Source of the DNA: Anatilimnocola aggregata
GTDB taxonomy: Bacteria; Planctomycetota; Planctomycetia; Pirellulales; Pirellulaceae
NCBI RefSeq assembly: GCF_007747655.1
Contig: NZ_CP036274.1
Coordinates: 7,502,001-7,566,000 of the forward strand
DNA: 64,000 bases
Reading direction: 5' to 3'
Shown: one piece after another, positions 19,467 to 27,467 of the stretch
How the letters are laid out: every line of letters starts with the position of its first letter
Position numbering within the stretch: position 1 is the stretch's first letter
Notes under the pieces: generated by a model
Seen by the model: the letters and a program-made list of their open reading frames with translations, nothing else
What the model was told of the DNA's origin: nothing
The model's database searches: none
Made by a program: the position numbers and the translations under genes

Positions 19467-19498
19467 GTTAACCCCGCGCGAAGTGCGCGCGGGTTGTA
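19467..19498. repeat. GC-rich hairpin repeat (GTTAACCCCGCGCG family)
   Basis: CCCGCGCG and its near complement CGCGCGGG flank a short AAGTG loop, inside GTTAA...TTGTAC borders. A relative in the opposite orientation lies at 14467-14494. It sits between the terminator and the next gene. Confidence 0.55.
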
Positions 19499-19547
19499 CA
19501 CACACACTGGTCTGCGGTGCCGCTCTGGCACGGAAACGGATATTCAG

Positions 19548-20303
19548 ATGAATCGCTTCTTTCGTCAACTCTGGAGCATCTGCTGCCTGGCATGTTGCCT
19601 GGTTGCCACGTGGGTCACGTTTGCCACGGGCGAGGAGTTCATCCTGGCAGATGGCAGAGCCTGGCCGGGGAAAATTGTCGTTGCCACGGAGCAGGCAGAA
19701 AGTGTGTTTGCCACGCGCCCCGACCGATTGCCAACGGATCTCACGCCGCGGGTACAGAGCTTGACCAAGCTTAACGATGGCCGGATTATCTTCTGTAGCG
19801 GGCTCGATCGCTCACTGATCGAACTGTTGCCGCGCGGCGAGCGGGTCTTTAAGCACGGTGGTTATTTAGCTCGCCAAGTCCGCACTGATCGCGATGGCAC
19901 TCTTTACTGGAGCGGGCTGGAAACACCACTGAACAGTAATCCGCTGCCGGATGGTTTCATCTATAAGTTAGATGCCAGCGGCAACACGCAAACGGTGATG
20001 ACGTTTTCGCAGGGAGATGTTGGCCGCGATTGGTGGGGCGCGTTCGATGTGGTCGATGGTCGCATCTTTGTGGGCACCATTTCCGGCCGCACGACCATCT
20101 ACGACGTTTCCGTTTCGCCCGTGCAGCGCGTCTGCACGCTGCCGATCTCGGCCACGGCTTTTCGCTTTAGAGCGGATGGCAGCATCTATGCCTGCGATGG
20201 TCGCGGCACGCTCCATCGCTATGCCGACCGGAACAATCCCGAACGCTCGGAGGTAGTTCTGCGGAGCACCACGCCGTTCGTGGACTTTGACTTTAGCCGA
20301 TAG
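19548..20303 (+). CDS. Exported beta-propeller-like protein
   Basis: 251 aa. A signal peptide (LWSICCLACCLVATWVTFATG) is followed by a domain of short beta-strand repeats: SLTKLNDGRIIFCSG, VRTDRDGTLYWSG, AFDVVDGRIFVGT and RFRADGSIYACDGRG. These look like four or more NHL/SMP-30-type blades. It is therefore predicted to be a periplasmic propeller that binds a ligand or partner. I cannot name a family. It follows the PVC-type gene but behind a strong terminator, so it has its own promoter. Confidence 0.7.
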   Translation: MNRFFRQLWSICCLACCLVATWVTFATGEEFILADGRAWPGKIVVATEQAESVFATRPDRLPTDLTPRVQSLTKLNDGRIIFCSGLDRSLIELLPRGERVFKHGGYLARQVRTDRDGTLYWSGLETPLNSNPLPDGFIYKLDASGNTQTVMTFSQGDVGRDWWGAFDVVDGRIFVGTISGRTTIYDVSVSPVQRVCTLPISATAFRFRADGSIYACDGRGTLHRYADRNNPERSEVVLRSTTPFVDFDFSR

Positions 20304-20355
20304 TGGGATAGGCATCTTGCCTGTCATGAACTGTCCACAGGCTGCAAGCCGATGC
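20303..20355. repeat. Intergenic hairpin repeat (GTGGGATAGGC...GCCTGTC family)
   Basis: GTGGGATAGGCATCTTGCCT (from 20303) is followed by a degenerate inverted arm (CCACAGGCTGCAAGC onward). The element begins at the stop of the propeller gene and lies in the 60-bp gap between convergent genes. A cleaner copy lies at 46565-46633. Confidence 0.6.
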
Positions 20356-20363
20356 CCCGGTCG

Positions 20364-21086
20364 CTATTCGCCGAGCATCTTCTTCACGCTCGGCTCGATG
20401 GCAGCGCCCCAAATCTCGTAGCCTTTGGCCGAGAGATGCAAGAAGTCCGGCATAATCTCCTTTGAGAGCGTGCCGTCTTCACTCAGAAACTTGTTGCCGA
20501 TATCGAGATACTGCACACGCTCGCTATCGGCCAGCTTGGCCAGCCCGTCATTGGCGGTGGCAATCCGTTTGCGAAAATCGGTCCCCGGCTTCTGATCGCG
20601 GGGAAACATACCGAGTAGCAGGATCTTGGCCTCGGGCAACTTCTCTCGCAGGGTCTTCACTACAGCGGCGACACCGCGAACGACATCTTCGGGTTTGTCG
20701 TTGTGCAGTCCAAAGTTATTGGTGCCGATCATCAGCACGACGGCCTTGGGGTGAATGCCATCCAACTCGCCATTAGAGATGCGCCACAAGACATTCTGCG
20801 TCGTATCCCCCCCAATACCAAAGTTGATCGCTTTGCGTGGCACGAACAGCTTCTTCCAGGTTTCGTTGTTCCCCCAGCCTTCGGTGATCGAGTCACCCAG
20901 GAACAGCAGGTCGCAGTTCCCCTCCTTGGCCCGCCTTAAGTACTGCTCATGCCGCGCATCCCAGGTGGCGACTTTCATCCACGAGTATTCTTTCGTTCGT
21001 TTCATTGGCACCGCAGGGTCTTCGGCGGCGAGCAAAGAAACGTGAGCAACGAACAGGAGTGCGAGTGACGCCAGTTGGGAATTCAT
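20364..21086 (-). CDS. Secreted SGNH/GDSL hydrolase
   Basis: 240 aa with a signal peptide (SLALLFVAHVSLLA). All SGNH blocks are visible: FLGDSITEGWG (Ser66), FGIGGDTTQNVLWR (Gly of block II), MIGTNNFG (Asn of block III) and MPDFLHLSAKGYEIW (Asp214 and His217). The layout is close to the platelet-activating-factor acetylhydrolase-like group that is common in planctomycetes. It should hydrolyse an ester, perhaps an acetyl group on a polysaccharide, outside the cytoplasm; the substrate is unknown. It is convergent with the propeller gene. Confidence 0.88.
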   Translation of the reverse strand: MNSQLASLALLFVAHVSLLAAEDPAVPMKRTKEYSWMKVATWDARHEQYLRRAKEGNCDLLFLGDSITEGWGNNETWKKLFVPRKAINFGIGGDTTQNVLWRISNGELDGIHPKAVVLMIGTNNFGLHNDKPEDVVRGVAAVVKTLREKLPEAKILLLGMFPRDQKPGTDFRKRIATANDGLAKLADSERVQYLDIGNKFLSEDGTLSKEIMPDFLHLSAKGYEIWGAAIEPSVKKMLGE

Positions 21087-21319
21087 GAGGAAACCTCGAG
21101 GGAAAACGACAGTGATTTGGCGAGTCCGATTCTACTGGCCGTTGGCGGCGAAGAAAATTTGCCTGGGAGTGATTTTCCTGTCGAATTCGCAATTGCACCA
21201 AACGACTATTCATCGAAAATCAACTCGGATTTGTCCTCTGGATGGCAGTTTGCAACTTGAACTAGTAATCTGAGTTGCGACTCCCCTGTCTTCGCAAAAC
21301 CTGCCTGGAGAATTAAGCG

Positions 21320-21934
21320 ATGGTGAAGAAAATCGTGATCGTCGTCGGCACCTTATTGCTGGTTGTGGTGCTTGGATTCCTAGCCATCGTGGCCATGCAG
21401 CCCTCGACTTACACCGTCACTCGCACTGCCAAAATGCAAGCACCGCCGGAGGTCGTGTTCGCGCAGGTGAACAACTTTCAGAATTGGAAAGCCTGGTCGC
21501 CGTGGGAAAAGCTCGATCCAGAGATGAAACGAACTTTTGCAGGACCGGAGGCAGGAACCGGTGCTAAGTATGGCTGGAATGGTAGCGACAAGGTGGGAGA
21601 AGGGTCCATGACCATTACCGACAGCCAACCCCATGAGAAAATCCTCATCAAGCTGGAATTCAAACGCCCGATGGTCGCGGATTGTCCCACCGAATTCAAA
21701 TTCTCCCCCGACGGCAACGGCACCGAAGTCGCCTGGACCATGCGTGGCGAGAACGACTTCATGGGCAAAGCATTTTGCCTGCTAATGAACATGGACAAAA
21801 TGATTGGCGGCGATTTTGAAAAAGGCCTCGCCAGCATGCAGGAAATTGTCGAGAAGTCGCCGGCACCAGCAACCGAGTCGCCAGCCCCGGAGTCTTCAGC
21901 ACCAAGTGATCCAGCCAAGTCAGCCAATGATTAG
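21320..21934 (+). CDS. Membrane-anchored SRPBCC (polyketide cyclase-like) protein
   Basis: 204 aa. One N-terminal membrane helix (IVIVVGTLLLVVVLGFLAIVAM) precedes an SRPBCC domain with TRTAKMQAPPEVVFAQVNNFQNWKAWSPWEKLDP, the usual START-like opening, and GAKYGWNGS. The C-terminal 30 residues are a Pro/Ala/Ser-rich tail. A GGAG box lies just before the ATG. It heads a same-strand run with a DUF1428 gene and a DoxX gene (gaps of 45 and 12 bp). I recall similar clusters of small stress-type proteins, usually with sigma factors, in other bacteria. Confidence 0.85.
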   Translation: MVKKIVIVVGTLLLVVVLGFLAIVAMQPSTYTVTRTAKMQAPPEVVFAQVNNFQNWKAWSPWEKLDPEMKRTFAGPEAGTGAKYGWNGSDKVGEGSMTITDSQPHEKILIKLEFKRPMVADCPTEFKFSPDGNGTEVAWTMRGENDFMGKAFCLLMNMDKMIGGDFEKGLASMQEIVEKSPAPATESPAPESSAPSDPAKSAND

Positions 21935-21979
21935 TTGGTTTTCGTTTTCTCATCGTCCCCAGCAAACTGCGAGTTCAAC

Positions 21980-22354
21980 ATGAGCTACGTCGATGGATTT
22001 TTGTTCTGTGTTCCCGAAGCCAAATTGCCAGATTTTGTGAAAATCGCCAAAAAGGCATGCAAGATCTGGCTGGAGCACGGTGCCCTTGAGTATTTCGAGT
22101 GCCAAGGGGAAGATTTGGAAATTCCCAACATGCTCTCGTTCAACAAAGTCGCCAAGCCTAAAGCGGGCGAAGTGGTCCTGTTCTCGTTCATCATTTACAA
22201 GTCGCGCAAGCATCGCGACCAGGTCAACAAAAAGGTGATGGCAGACCCCCGAATTCATGAGGGTATGGATCCCAACAACATGCCTTTCGATTGCAAGCGA
22301 ATGGCCTATGGTGGATTCAAGGCACTCGTCGAAGCCAAAGCCAAATCTGCTTAG
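21980..22354 (+). CDS. DUF1428 family protein (YbaA-like)
   Basis: 124 aa. MSYVDGFLFCVP at the start, WLEHGALEYFECQGEDL in the middle, and DPRIHEGMDPNNMPFDCKRMAYGGFKALVE at the end match the DUF1428 family, which has an alpha/beta-barrel dimer fold and an unknown reaction. It is cytoplasmic. The ATG at 21980 gives the canonical family N-terminus; the frame is open slightly upstream. It is the second gene of the SRPBCC-DUF1428-DoxX run. Confidence 0.9.
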   Translation: MSYVDGFLFCVPEAKLPDFVKIAKKACKIWLEHGALEYFECQGEDLEIPNMLSFNKVAKPKAGEVVLFSFIIYKSRKHRDQVNKKVMADPRIHEGMDPNNMPFDCKRMAYGGFKALVEAKAKSA

Positions 22355-22366
22355 GAGTTAACAACC

Positions 22367-22777
22367 GTGTCTCAGATTCCCAACCAATCAACCGCCGTTA
22401 CGACTCAGCCCAAGTGGCTGACCATCACGGGCTGGGTTCTTACGTTGCTTATTTGCGCGCTGCTGACCTTTAGTGCAGTGACAAAATTCATTCCCCCCGA
22501 AGGTGAGATGAAGGCGCAAATTGAGAAGATGATGCCGCTCTCTCTGCTGCCGATCATCGGCATGATTGAGATCGGCTGCATGGTGGTCTATCTCTTTCCG
22601 CGAACTGCCGTGCTTGGGGCGGCGTTGCTGAACGGCTACCTCGGCGGAGCGGTCATGACTCACTTACGTCTCGAAGATGGGAATTTTCCTGGAGCAATCG
22701 TAATTGGCGTGGTCATGTGGCTTGGGATCTACCTGCGCGAGCCTCGCCTGCGAGCAATTATGCCGTGGCGCACGTAG
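22367..22777 (+). CDS. DoxX-like membrane protein
   Basis: 136 aa with four membrane segments (about residues 19-36, 57-77, 80-97 and 107-125). GWVLTLLICALLTFSAVTKFIPP and IGMIEIGCMVVYLFPRTAVLGAALL are typical of DoxX-like proteins, which resemble membrane components of thiosulfate/quinone systems but are mostly uncharacterised. The start is GTG, with TTAGGAG 9 nt upstream, overlapping the preceding stop region. It is the third gene of the run and is followed by a hairpin. Confidence 0.85.
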   Translation: MSQIPNQSTAVTTQPKWLTITGWVLTLLICALLTFSAVTKFIPPEGEMKAQIEKMMPLSLLPIIGMIEIGCMVVYLFPRTAVLGAALLNGYLGGAVMTHLRLEDGNFPGAIVIGVVMWLGIYLREPRLRAIMPWRT

Positions 22778-22789
22778 CCAGTTAGAACA

Positions 22790-22817
22790 GTAGCGTAGGT
22801 GCTAAAGCCCACGCTAC
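22790..22817. terminator. Hairpin after DoxX gene (possible transcript end)
   Basis: GTAGCGTAGG pairs with CCCACGCTAC around loop TGCTAAAG (one mismatch). There is no T-run, so it may be an intergenic repeat rather than a true intrinsic terminator. Confidence 0.5.
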
Positions 22818-22844
22818 CTTCGAAACCCTTCGCAGGTTCTGATC

Positions 22845-23711
22845 ATGACCACCCAAGTTCCGCGACGCTGGTGGAACTTCAGCCTGCGAACACTGTTCGT
22901 GCTGGTGACGCTGCTGTGTTGCTACCTGGCATATCAAAGGAGCTACATTGGCGAGCGGCAAGCGTTTCTGGAGTATCTGCGCGAGGAGCGCTCTGTCGCA
23001 GTGGTCACTGCCGCGCAATGGCGGAGCGGGATGCTCCCCGGGGAAATCCCGTTTGATGTGAAACCTGAGTTCGTTGCCCGGATTCCCCTGACCCGCAAAC
23101 TGCTCGGGGACGAAGCAATTCAGTACATTCGTCCTCAGTATTGGCCGGGTCTGGAGACCGCAGACCGACAGCGTTTTGCCCAACTTTTTCCGGAGGCCAA
23201 AGTGGAAGAGGCAGCGGTGCCCGTACCATGCCATCCCGGTTGCTTCCCGCACGGAACTCTGGTGAGCACACCCTCTGGCCCGCGCAATATCGAAGAAATC
23301 GTCGAGGGAGACGCCGTATTTACGGTCGCGCCAGCGGGAGAAAGAAAATCTTTGGCGGTGCTGTCGATTTTCCGCACCCAGAATCGACTATGGGATGTCG
23401 AGACCAGCCAAGGAGTGCTCCGCACGACAGAAACCCAGCCCTTTAGCATCAGCCTGGAAGAGTCTTTGCCCGCTGGCAAATTGCAGCCGGGGGCCAAGAT
23501 TCTGCGCTGGGCCGATGACAAGGTTCAAGTTGCCGAGGTTATGGCCGTGCACTGCACGCAGCAGATGGTTCCCGTGATTAATCTGGTGCTCGGCAACCGC
23601 GAGCCCTTTATCGCCAACGATTTTCTGGCGCGTAGCAAGCCGCCAGAACTGTCCTCAATTGTTACGACAAATTCAACTAACACGAACTCACATTCCAAGG
23701 ATCAACCATGA
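22845..23711 (+). CDS. Membrane-anchored Hint-domain (Hedgehog/intein-like) protein
   Basis: 288 aa. Residues 11-30 ([20 protein letters not shown]) are a membrane anchor. A linker of about 100 residues follows. From Cys133 there is an intein block A-like segment, [20 protein letters not shown] followed by VEGDAVF, with the usual GTLV and EGD features. Further on come [20 protein letters not shown], where block B normally reads TxxH but has Gln198, and [22 protein letters not shown], resembling the final Hint strand but without the terminal His-Asn. The fold call is good; splicing is unlikely. The stop overlaps the next ATG by 4 bp (ATGA), so the product is coupled to the Asp-box propeller. 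No extein is evident. Confidence 0.72.
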   Translation: MTTQVPRRWWNFSLRTLFVLVTLLCCYLAYQRSYIGERQAFLEYLREERSVAVVTAAQWRSGMLPGEIPFDVKPEFVARIPLTRKLLGDEAIQYIRPQYWPGLETADRQRFAQLFPEAKVEEAAVPVPCHPGCFPHGTLVSTPSGPRNIEEIVEGDAVFTVAPAGERKSLAVLSIFRTQNRLWDVETSQGVLRTTETQPFSISLEESLPAGKLQPGAKILRWADDKVQVAEVMAVHCTQQMVPVINLVLGNREPFIANDFLARSKPPELSSIVTTNSTNTNSHSKDQP

Positions 23712-24826
23712 GTCGCGTTCGAGTCTTAGTGGGAACTCGCAAAGGGGCCTTCATCCTCACCTCGGATGGCAAGCGCGAGAAGTGGAATGTTTCCGGCCCT
23801 CATTTCGCCGGTTGGGAGTTGTATCACCTCAAGGGCTCGCCCGTCGATCCGAATCGCATCTATGCCTCGCAATCGAGTGGCTGGTTCGGCCAGATGATAC
23901 AGCGTTCCAACGACGGTGGCGAAACTTGGGAAGCTATGGGCAACAAGTTTGCTTACGAAGGCGAAGTGGGTACGCACCTGTGGTACGACGGCACGCCCCA
24001 TCCGTGGGAATTCAAGCGGGTCTGGCATTTGGAGCCTTCGCTGACCGATCCCGATACGGTGTATGCGGGCGTGGAAGATGCCGCCATGTTCCGCACCACC
24101 GATGGAGGTGCGTCGTGGCACGAACTGACCGGCTTGCGTGGGCACGGTGCCGGCAAGTATTGGCAACCTGGTGCGGGCGGCATGGGCTTGCATACGATTC
24201 TGATCGACCCCAAGGATCACCAGCGAATCTTTGTGGCCATCTCAGCTGCCGGTGCGTTCCGCACCGACGACGGCGGCCAAACTTGGAAGCCGATCAATCG
24301 CGGGCTGAAGAGCGAATATGTCCTGCCCGATCCCAACGCGGAAGTCGGTCACTGCGTCCATCGCATCGCGCTGCATCCGTCCAAGCCCAGCACGCTGTTC
24401 ATGCAGAAGCACTGGGACGTGATGCGCAGCGATGACGCGGGGGACAATTGGTACGACGTCGGCGGCAACCTGCCCACCGACTTTGGCTTTCCGATCGACG
24501 TACACGCACACGAGCCCGAGACGGTATACGTGGTACCGATCAAGAGCGACTCCGAGCACTTTCCGCCCGAAGGCAAGTTGCGCGTCTACCGCAGCAAGAC
24601 CGGCGGTAATGAATGGGAAGCGCTCACCAATGGCCTGCCGCAGGAGAACTGCTTCGTCAACGTGCTGCGCGATGCAATGTCGGTCGATTCGCTCGACGAC
24701 TGCGGCATCTACTTTGGCACCACAGGGGGCCAGGTCTATTGCAGCCCCAACGGCGGTGACACCTGGCACACGATCGTGCGCGATCTTCCCGCCGTCGTCA
24801 GCGTCGAAGTTCAAACGTTGAAATGA
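23708..24826 (+). CDS. Asp-box (BNR) beta-propeller protein, exo-alpha-sialidase-like
   Basis: 372 aa with no signal peptide. Five Asp-boxes of the S/T-x-D-x-G-x-T-W type are visible: [32 protein letters not shown] and SPNGGDTW. Together they indicate a six- or seven-bladed propeller of the sialidase/sortilin type. The N-terminus [18 protein letters not shown] is typical of a widespread cytoplasmic group often labelled exo-alpha-sialidase. The Arg triad of true sialidases is not apparent, so glycosidase activity is doubtful. It overlaps the Hint gene and is followed by a MoaD/ThiS-like gene, a pairing I remember from other phyla. Confidence 0.85.
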   Translation: MSRVRVLVGTRKGAFILTSDGKREKWNVSGPHFAGWELYHLKGSPVDPNRIYASQSSGWFGQMIQRSNDGGETWEAMGNKFAYEGEVGTHLWYDGTPHPWEFKRVWHLEPSLTDPDTVYAGVEDAAMFRTTDGGASWHELTGLRGHGAGKYWQPGAGGMGLHTILIDPKDHQRIFVAISAAGAFRTDDGGQTWKPINRGLKSEYVLPDPNAEVGHCVHRIALHPSKPSTLFMQKHWDVMRSDDAGDNWYDVGGNLPTDFGFPIDVHAHEPETVYVVPIKSDSEHFPPEGKLRVYRSKTGGNEWEALTNGLPQENCFVNVLRDAMSVDSLDDCGIYFGTTGGQVYCSPNGGDTWHTIVRDLPAVVSVEVQTLK

Positions 24827-24828
24827 AA

Positions 24829-24951
24829 TAGGGATGAAGGGTGGAAGCGAGGAACGGTTAAACAGAAAATCCATTTAGCCACACCTACGTTCTACGCTCA
24901 ATCCTTGTTCCAATCTCTTCGTCTCTTCATCGCCTCCACCCTTCATCCCTA
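24829..24951. repeat. 22-bp inverted repeat between propeller and MoaD-like genes
   Basis: TAGGGATGAAGGGTGGAAGC (from 24829) is inverted at 24930-24951 with one mismatch, separated by 79 bp. It could form a long stem-loop in the transcript between the two genes and tune expression of the second. Confidence 0.65.
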
Positions 24952-24957
24952 CCCCCC

Positions 24958-25257
24958 ATGCCTGTTCGCGTTCACTTGCCGTTTCACCTTCGCACCCTGG
25001 CGAAAGTCAGCAGCGAGGTGCAATTCGATTTGGAATCGCCCATAACCCAGCGGGCGATTCTCGATGCACTTGAAGCTCGCTATCCAATGTTGCTGGGAAC
25101 CATTCGCGATCACACCACCAGGCAGCGACGCCCATTCATTCGCTTCTTTGCTTGTCAGCAAGACCTCTCGAACGAATCGGCCGACGCCCCACTTCCCGAG
25201 CCCATCGCCACCGGCAAAGAGCCGTTCTTAATCATCGGCGCGTTGGCGGGCGGATAG
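24958..25257 (+). CDS. MoaD/ThiS-family ubiquitin-like protein
   Basis: 99 aa, ending in the di-glycine (IIGALAGG) that is adenylated or thiocarboxylated in sulfur carriers. [15 protein letters not shown] at the start, [23 protein letters not shown] and the loop around [14 protein letters not shown] fit the MoaD/ThiS beta-grasp fold, in a branch distinct from molybdopterin MoaD. It probably acts as a sulfur donor or a protein tag. The activating enzyme (MoeB/ThiF-like) is not in the window. Its position behind the Asp-box propeller suggests a shared pathway, which is inference. Confidence 0.85.
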   Translation: MPVRVHLPFHLRTLAKVSSEVQFDLESPITQRAILDALEARYPMLLGTIRDHTTRQRRPFIRFFACQQDLSNESADAPLPEPIATGKEPFLIIGALAGG

Positions 25258-25402
25258 TCTTTCGAAGAAATGCTGCCGGACGTGCGTTGAGTCCGGTGCT
25301 TTGCGAAATCTTCATACTGCGCGGCGCCACCTTGCCTGCAAACCAGATGATTGCTGGAATGGTGGCTGCAGTTATCGTGCAGCCCTTCGTCAGTTTGCCA
25401 AC

Positions 25403-27349
25403 ATGTCCAAACGCTTGCGACAACCGATTCGCCCTGCCACATCTCGGGTCGGTAGCTTGCCGCGGCGTGACACCTGCAATTGGTGCGACTTGGCAGCCAT
25501 CGCCTGCATCGTTGCAGCAGGAGCCCTTGCCTATGCAAATAGCTTCGAGGGTGCGTTTGTCTTCGACGACATTGGTTCGATTGTTGAAAACTCGACCATT
25601 CGTGATCTGACAGACTTGCCCGCGATATTTTGGTCCCCTCCGCGCGGCGGGACAACAACGGACGGCCGTCCAATTCTGAACTTGAGCCTGGCCCTCAACT
25701 ACGCAATCCATGGACTCGACGTCCAAGGTTACCACGCCCTGAACCTGGCACTTCACATCGGCAATGCGCTGTTGATTTGGCTGATTTTGCTCGAGGTCTT
25801 CAACTCGCCACAGATCCCGGAGCGGCTTCGATCACTGCAGCGAACTCTGGCGTTTTCGGTGGCGCTCCTCTGGGTTGTTCATCCGCTCACGACAGCTGCA
25901 GTGACCTATACAGTTCAGCGCGCCGAAGTGCTGATGGCAACATTTTATCTACTTACGATGTTTTGCTTTCTGCGGGGTTGCCGGGCGAAGCAGGCGAAAT
26001 ATCGCTGGTTTATCGCAGCCACGGTGCTCTGTCTGATTGGCCAAGGCACGAAAGAAGTCGCCGCTACGGCACCGCTGGCACTCCTCCTGATTGATGTGGC
26101 CGTGGTCAGCGGATCGTGGGCGGAGACATTTCGTGCGCGACGATTCTGGCACACTCTAAATTTTCTGACGCTGCTTGGGACGGTTGCAGTGGTCATTAGC
26201 CAAGGTGGACGGAGCGGCACTATCGAGGTCGAACGGCACGCTGACAGGTGGGCCTATCTGTTTCTACAAACGCAGCACCTACTCAACTACGTACGGCTCT
26301 GCTTCTGGCCCGCGCCCCTTGTTTTCGACTACGGGGACGTGATTCCCGCATTGGATTGGTCTCAGGTGCCAGCGTTCCTTTTGGTCTCGGCGATCGGATT
26401 GCTATTCGTCTGGTTGTTCTGGCGAAACCCCGTGGCAGGACTGCCAGGAGTTCTGTTCTTTGTGATTTTGGCACCGACATCCAGTTTTGTCCCGGTGGCT
26501 ACGCAGGTTGCTGCAATCCACCGCATGTACTTGCCCTTGATGTTGGTGCTCACGGGCTGTGCGACGCTTGTCGCCACGGCGCTGACTTTAAGAACTGAGC
26601 AGCAGGCGCCCAATGTTGATGGTGCCGCTCGCCACAGCGAGCAGTGGCTGATTGCGCTCACATGCTGCTTGGCTGTTGTTTTGGGCATGCTGACGTTCGC
26701 TCGCAACGAAGCCTTCCGAAATGCCCAGTCGCTGTGGCAGGACACTGTTCTGAAGGTGCCGACAAATGTTCGCGCTTGCAGCGCACTCGCGAAGGCTCGA
26801 TTGGAGGATGGCCAGACGGAGGGAATCACCAGTATTTTCTCTGCTGCAGTTGCAAGCCCCCGAGCCGTTGACGCACTTGTCGCAAGGGCGGAAATGCTGG
26901 CCAGCTTGAACCAGTTTGACCTGGCCGAGCAGGATTGCAGGGCAGCCCTCAAACTGGACCCTCGTTCCGATCAGGCCTACAACTCCCTTGGCGTCATCGC
27001 GTTCATTCGCGGAGAGAATGCGCAGGCGATGGAGTATTTCGATGAGGCCATCAGGTTATTTCCCCGAGCAGAAACTTATCTACGAAATCGGGGCAACTTG
27101 TTCGTTAGGCTGGAACAACTCTCCGCAGCTCGGCGAGACTATAACGCAGCACTCGCTGTCCGGCCTAGCGACACGGAAAGCCACTTCTTGCTGGCACTGC
27201 TCGATTACAAGGAAGGTCGTTTGCAATCCGCTGCGGTTGGCTTCCGCCTTGCAACGTACTACAACGCCAATTATCAAAAAGCTCAGCAGTCACTCGCAGT
27301 GGTCGAGGAGGAACTACGTCGAGGGGGAGCAGCATCTCCCACGCCATAA
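25403..27349 (+). CDS. GT-C-like membrane protein with C-terminal TPRs (copy 1)
   Basis: 648 aa. About ten membrane segments span residues 30-430. The first periplasmic loop has the FVFDDIGSIVENSTIRDLTD motif; an acidic pair there is typical of GT-C glycosyltransferases of the TMTC/O-mannosyltransferase kind. Around residues 450-640 lie TPR-like helices (LARAEMLASLNQFDLAEQDCRAALKLDP, AYNSLGVIAFIRGENAQAMEYFDEAI). It probably transfers a sugar from a lipid carrier to proteins or glycans outside the membrane; the acceptor is unknown. The next gene is a full-length paralogue. The ATG at 25403 was chosen because the upstream extension is unlike the paralogue. Confidence 0.8.
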   Translation: MSKRLRQPIRPATSRVGSLPRRDTCNWCDLAAIACIVAAGALAYANSFEGAFVFDDIGSIVENSTIRDLTDLPAIFWSPPRGGTTTDGRPILNLSLALNYAIHGLDVQGYHALNLALHIGNALLIWLILLEVFNSPQIPERLRSLQRTLAFSVALLWVVHPLTTAAVTYTVQRAEVLMATFYLLTMFCFLRGCRAKQAKYRWFIAATVLCLIGQGTKEVAATAPLALLLIDVAVVSGSWAETFRARRFWHTLNFLTLLGTVAVVISQGGRSGTIEVERHADRWAYLFLQTQHLLNYVRLCFWPAPLVFDYGDVIPALDWSQVPAFLLVSAIGLLFVWLFWRNPVAGLPGVLFFVILAPTSSFVPVATQVAAIHRMYLPLMLVLTGCATLVATALTLRTEQQAPNVDGAARHSEQWLIALTCCLAVVLGMLTFARNEAFRNAQSLWQDTVLKVPTNVRACSALAKARLEDGQTEGITSIFSAAVASPRAVDALVARAEMLASLNQFDLAEQDCRAALKLDPRSDQAYNSLGVIAFIRGENAQAMEYFDEAIRLFPRAETYLRNRGNLFVRLEQLSAARRDYNAALAVRPSDTESHFLLALLDYKEGRLQSAAVGFRLATYYNANYQKAQQSLAVVEEELRRGGAASPTP

Positions 27350-27467
27350 GTAGTGTGATTGAACCCCTGCGGAACCGACCTGGAGACCGTATAACTTCTC
27401 ACTGCCCACCGGTTAGACTGGGAAAGGCAATCCGGAAAGTCTCTCTGGTTTTTGGCAACTCAAAATC

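Noticed and set aside
22845-23711. Active intein in the Hint-domain gene
   Set aside because: Block B His is replaced by Gln and the terminal His-Asn/nucleophile is absent; no host protein is interrupted.
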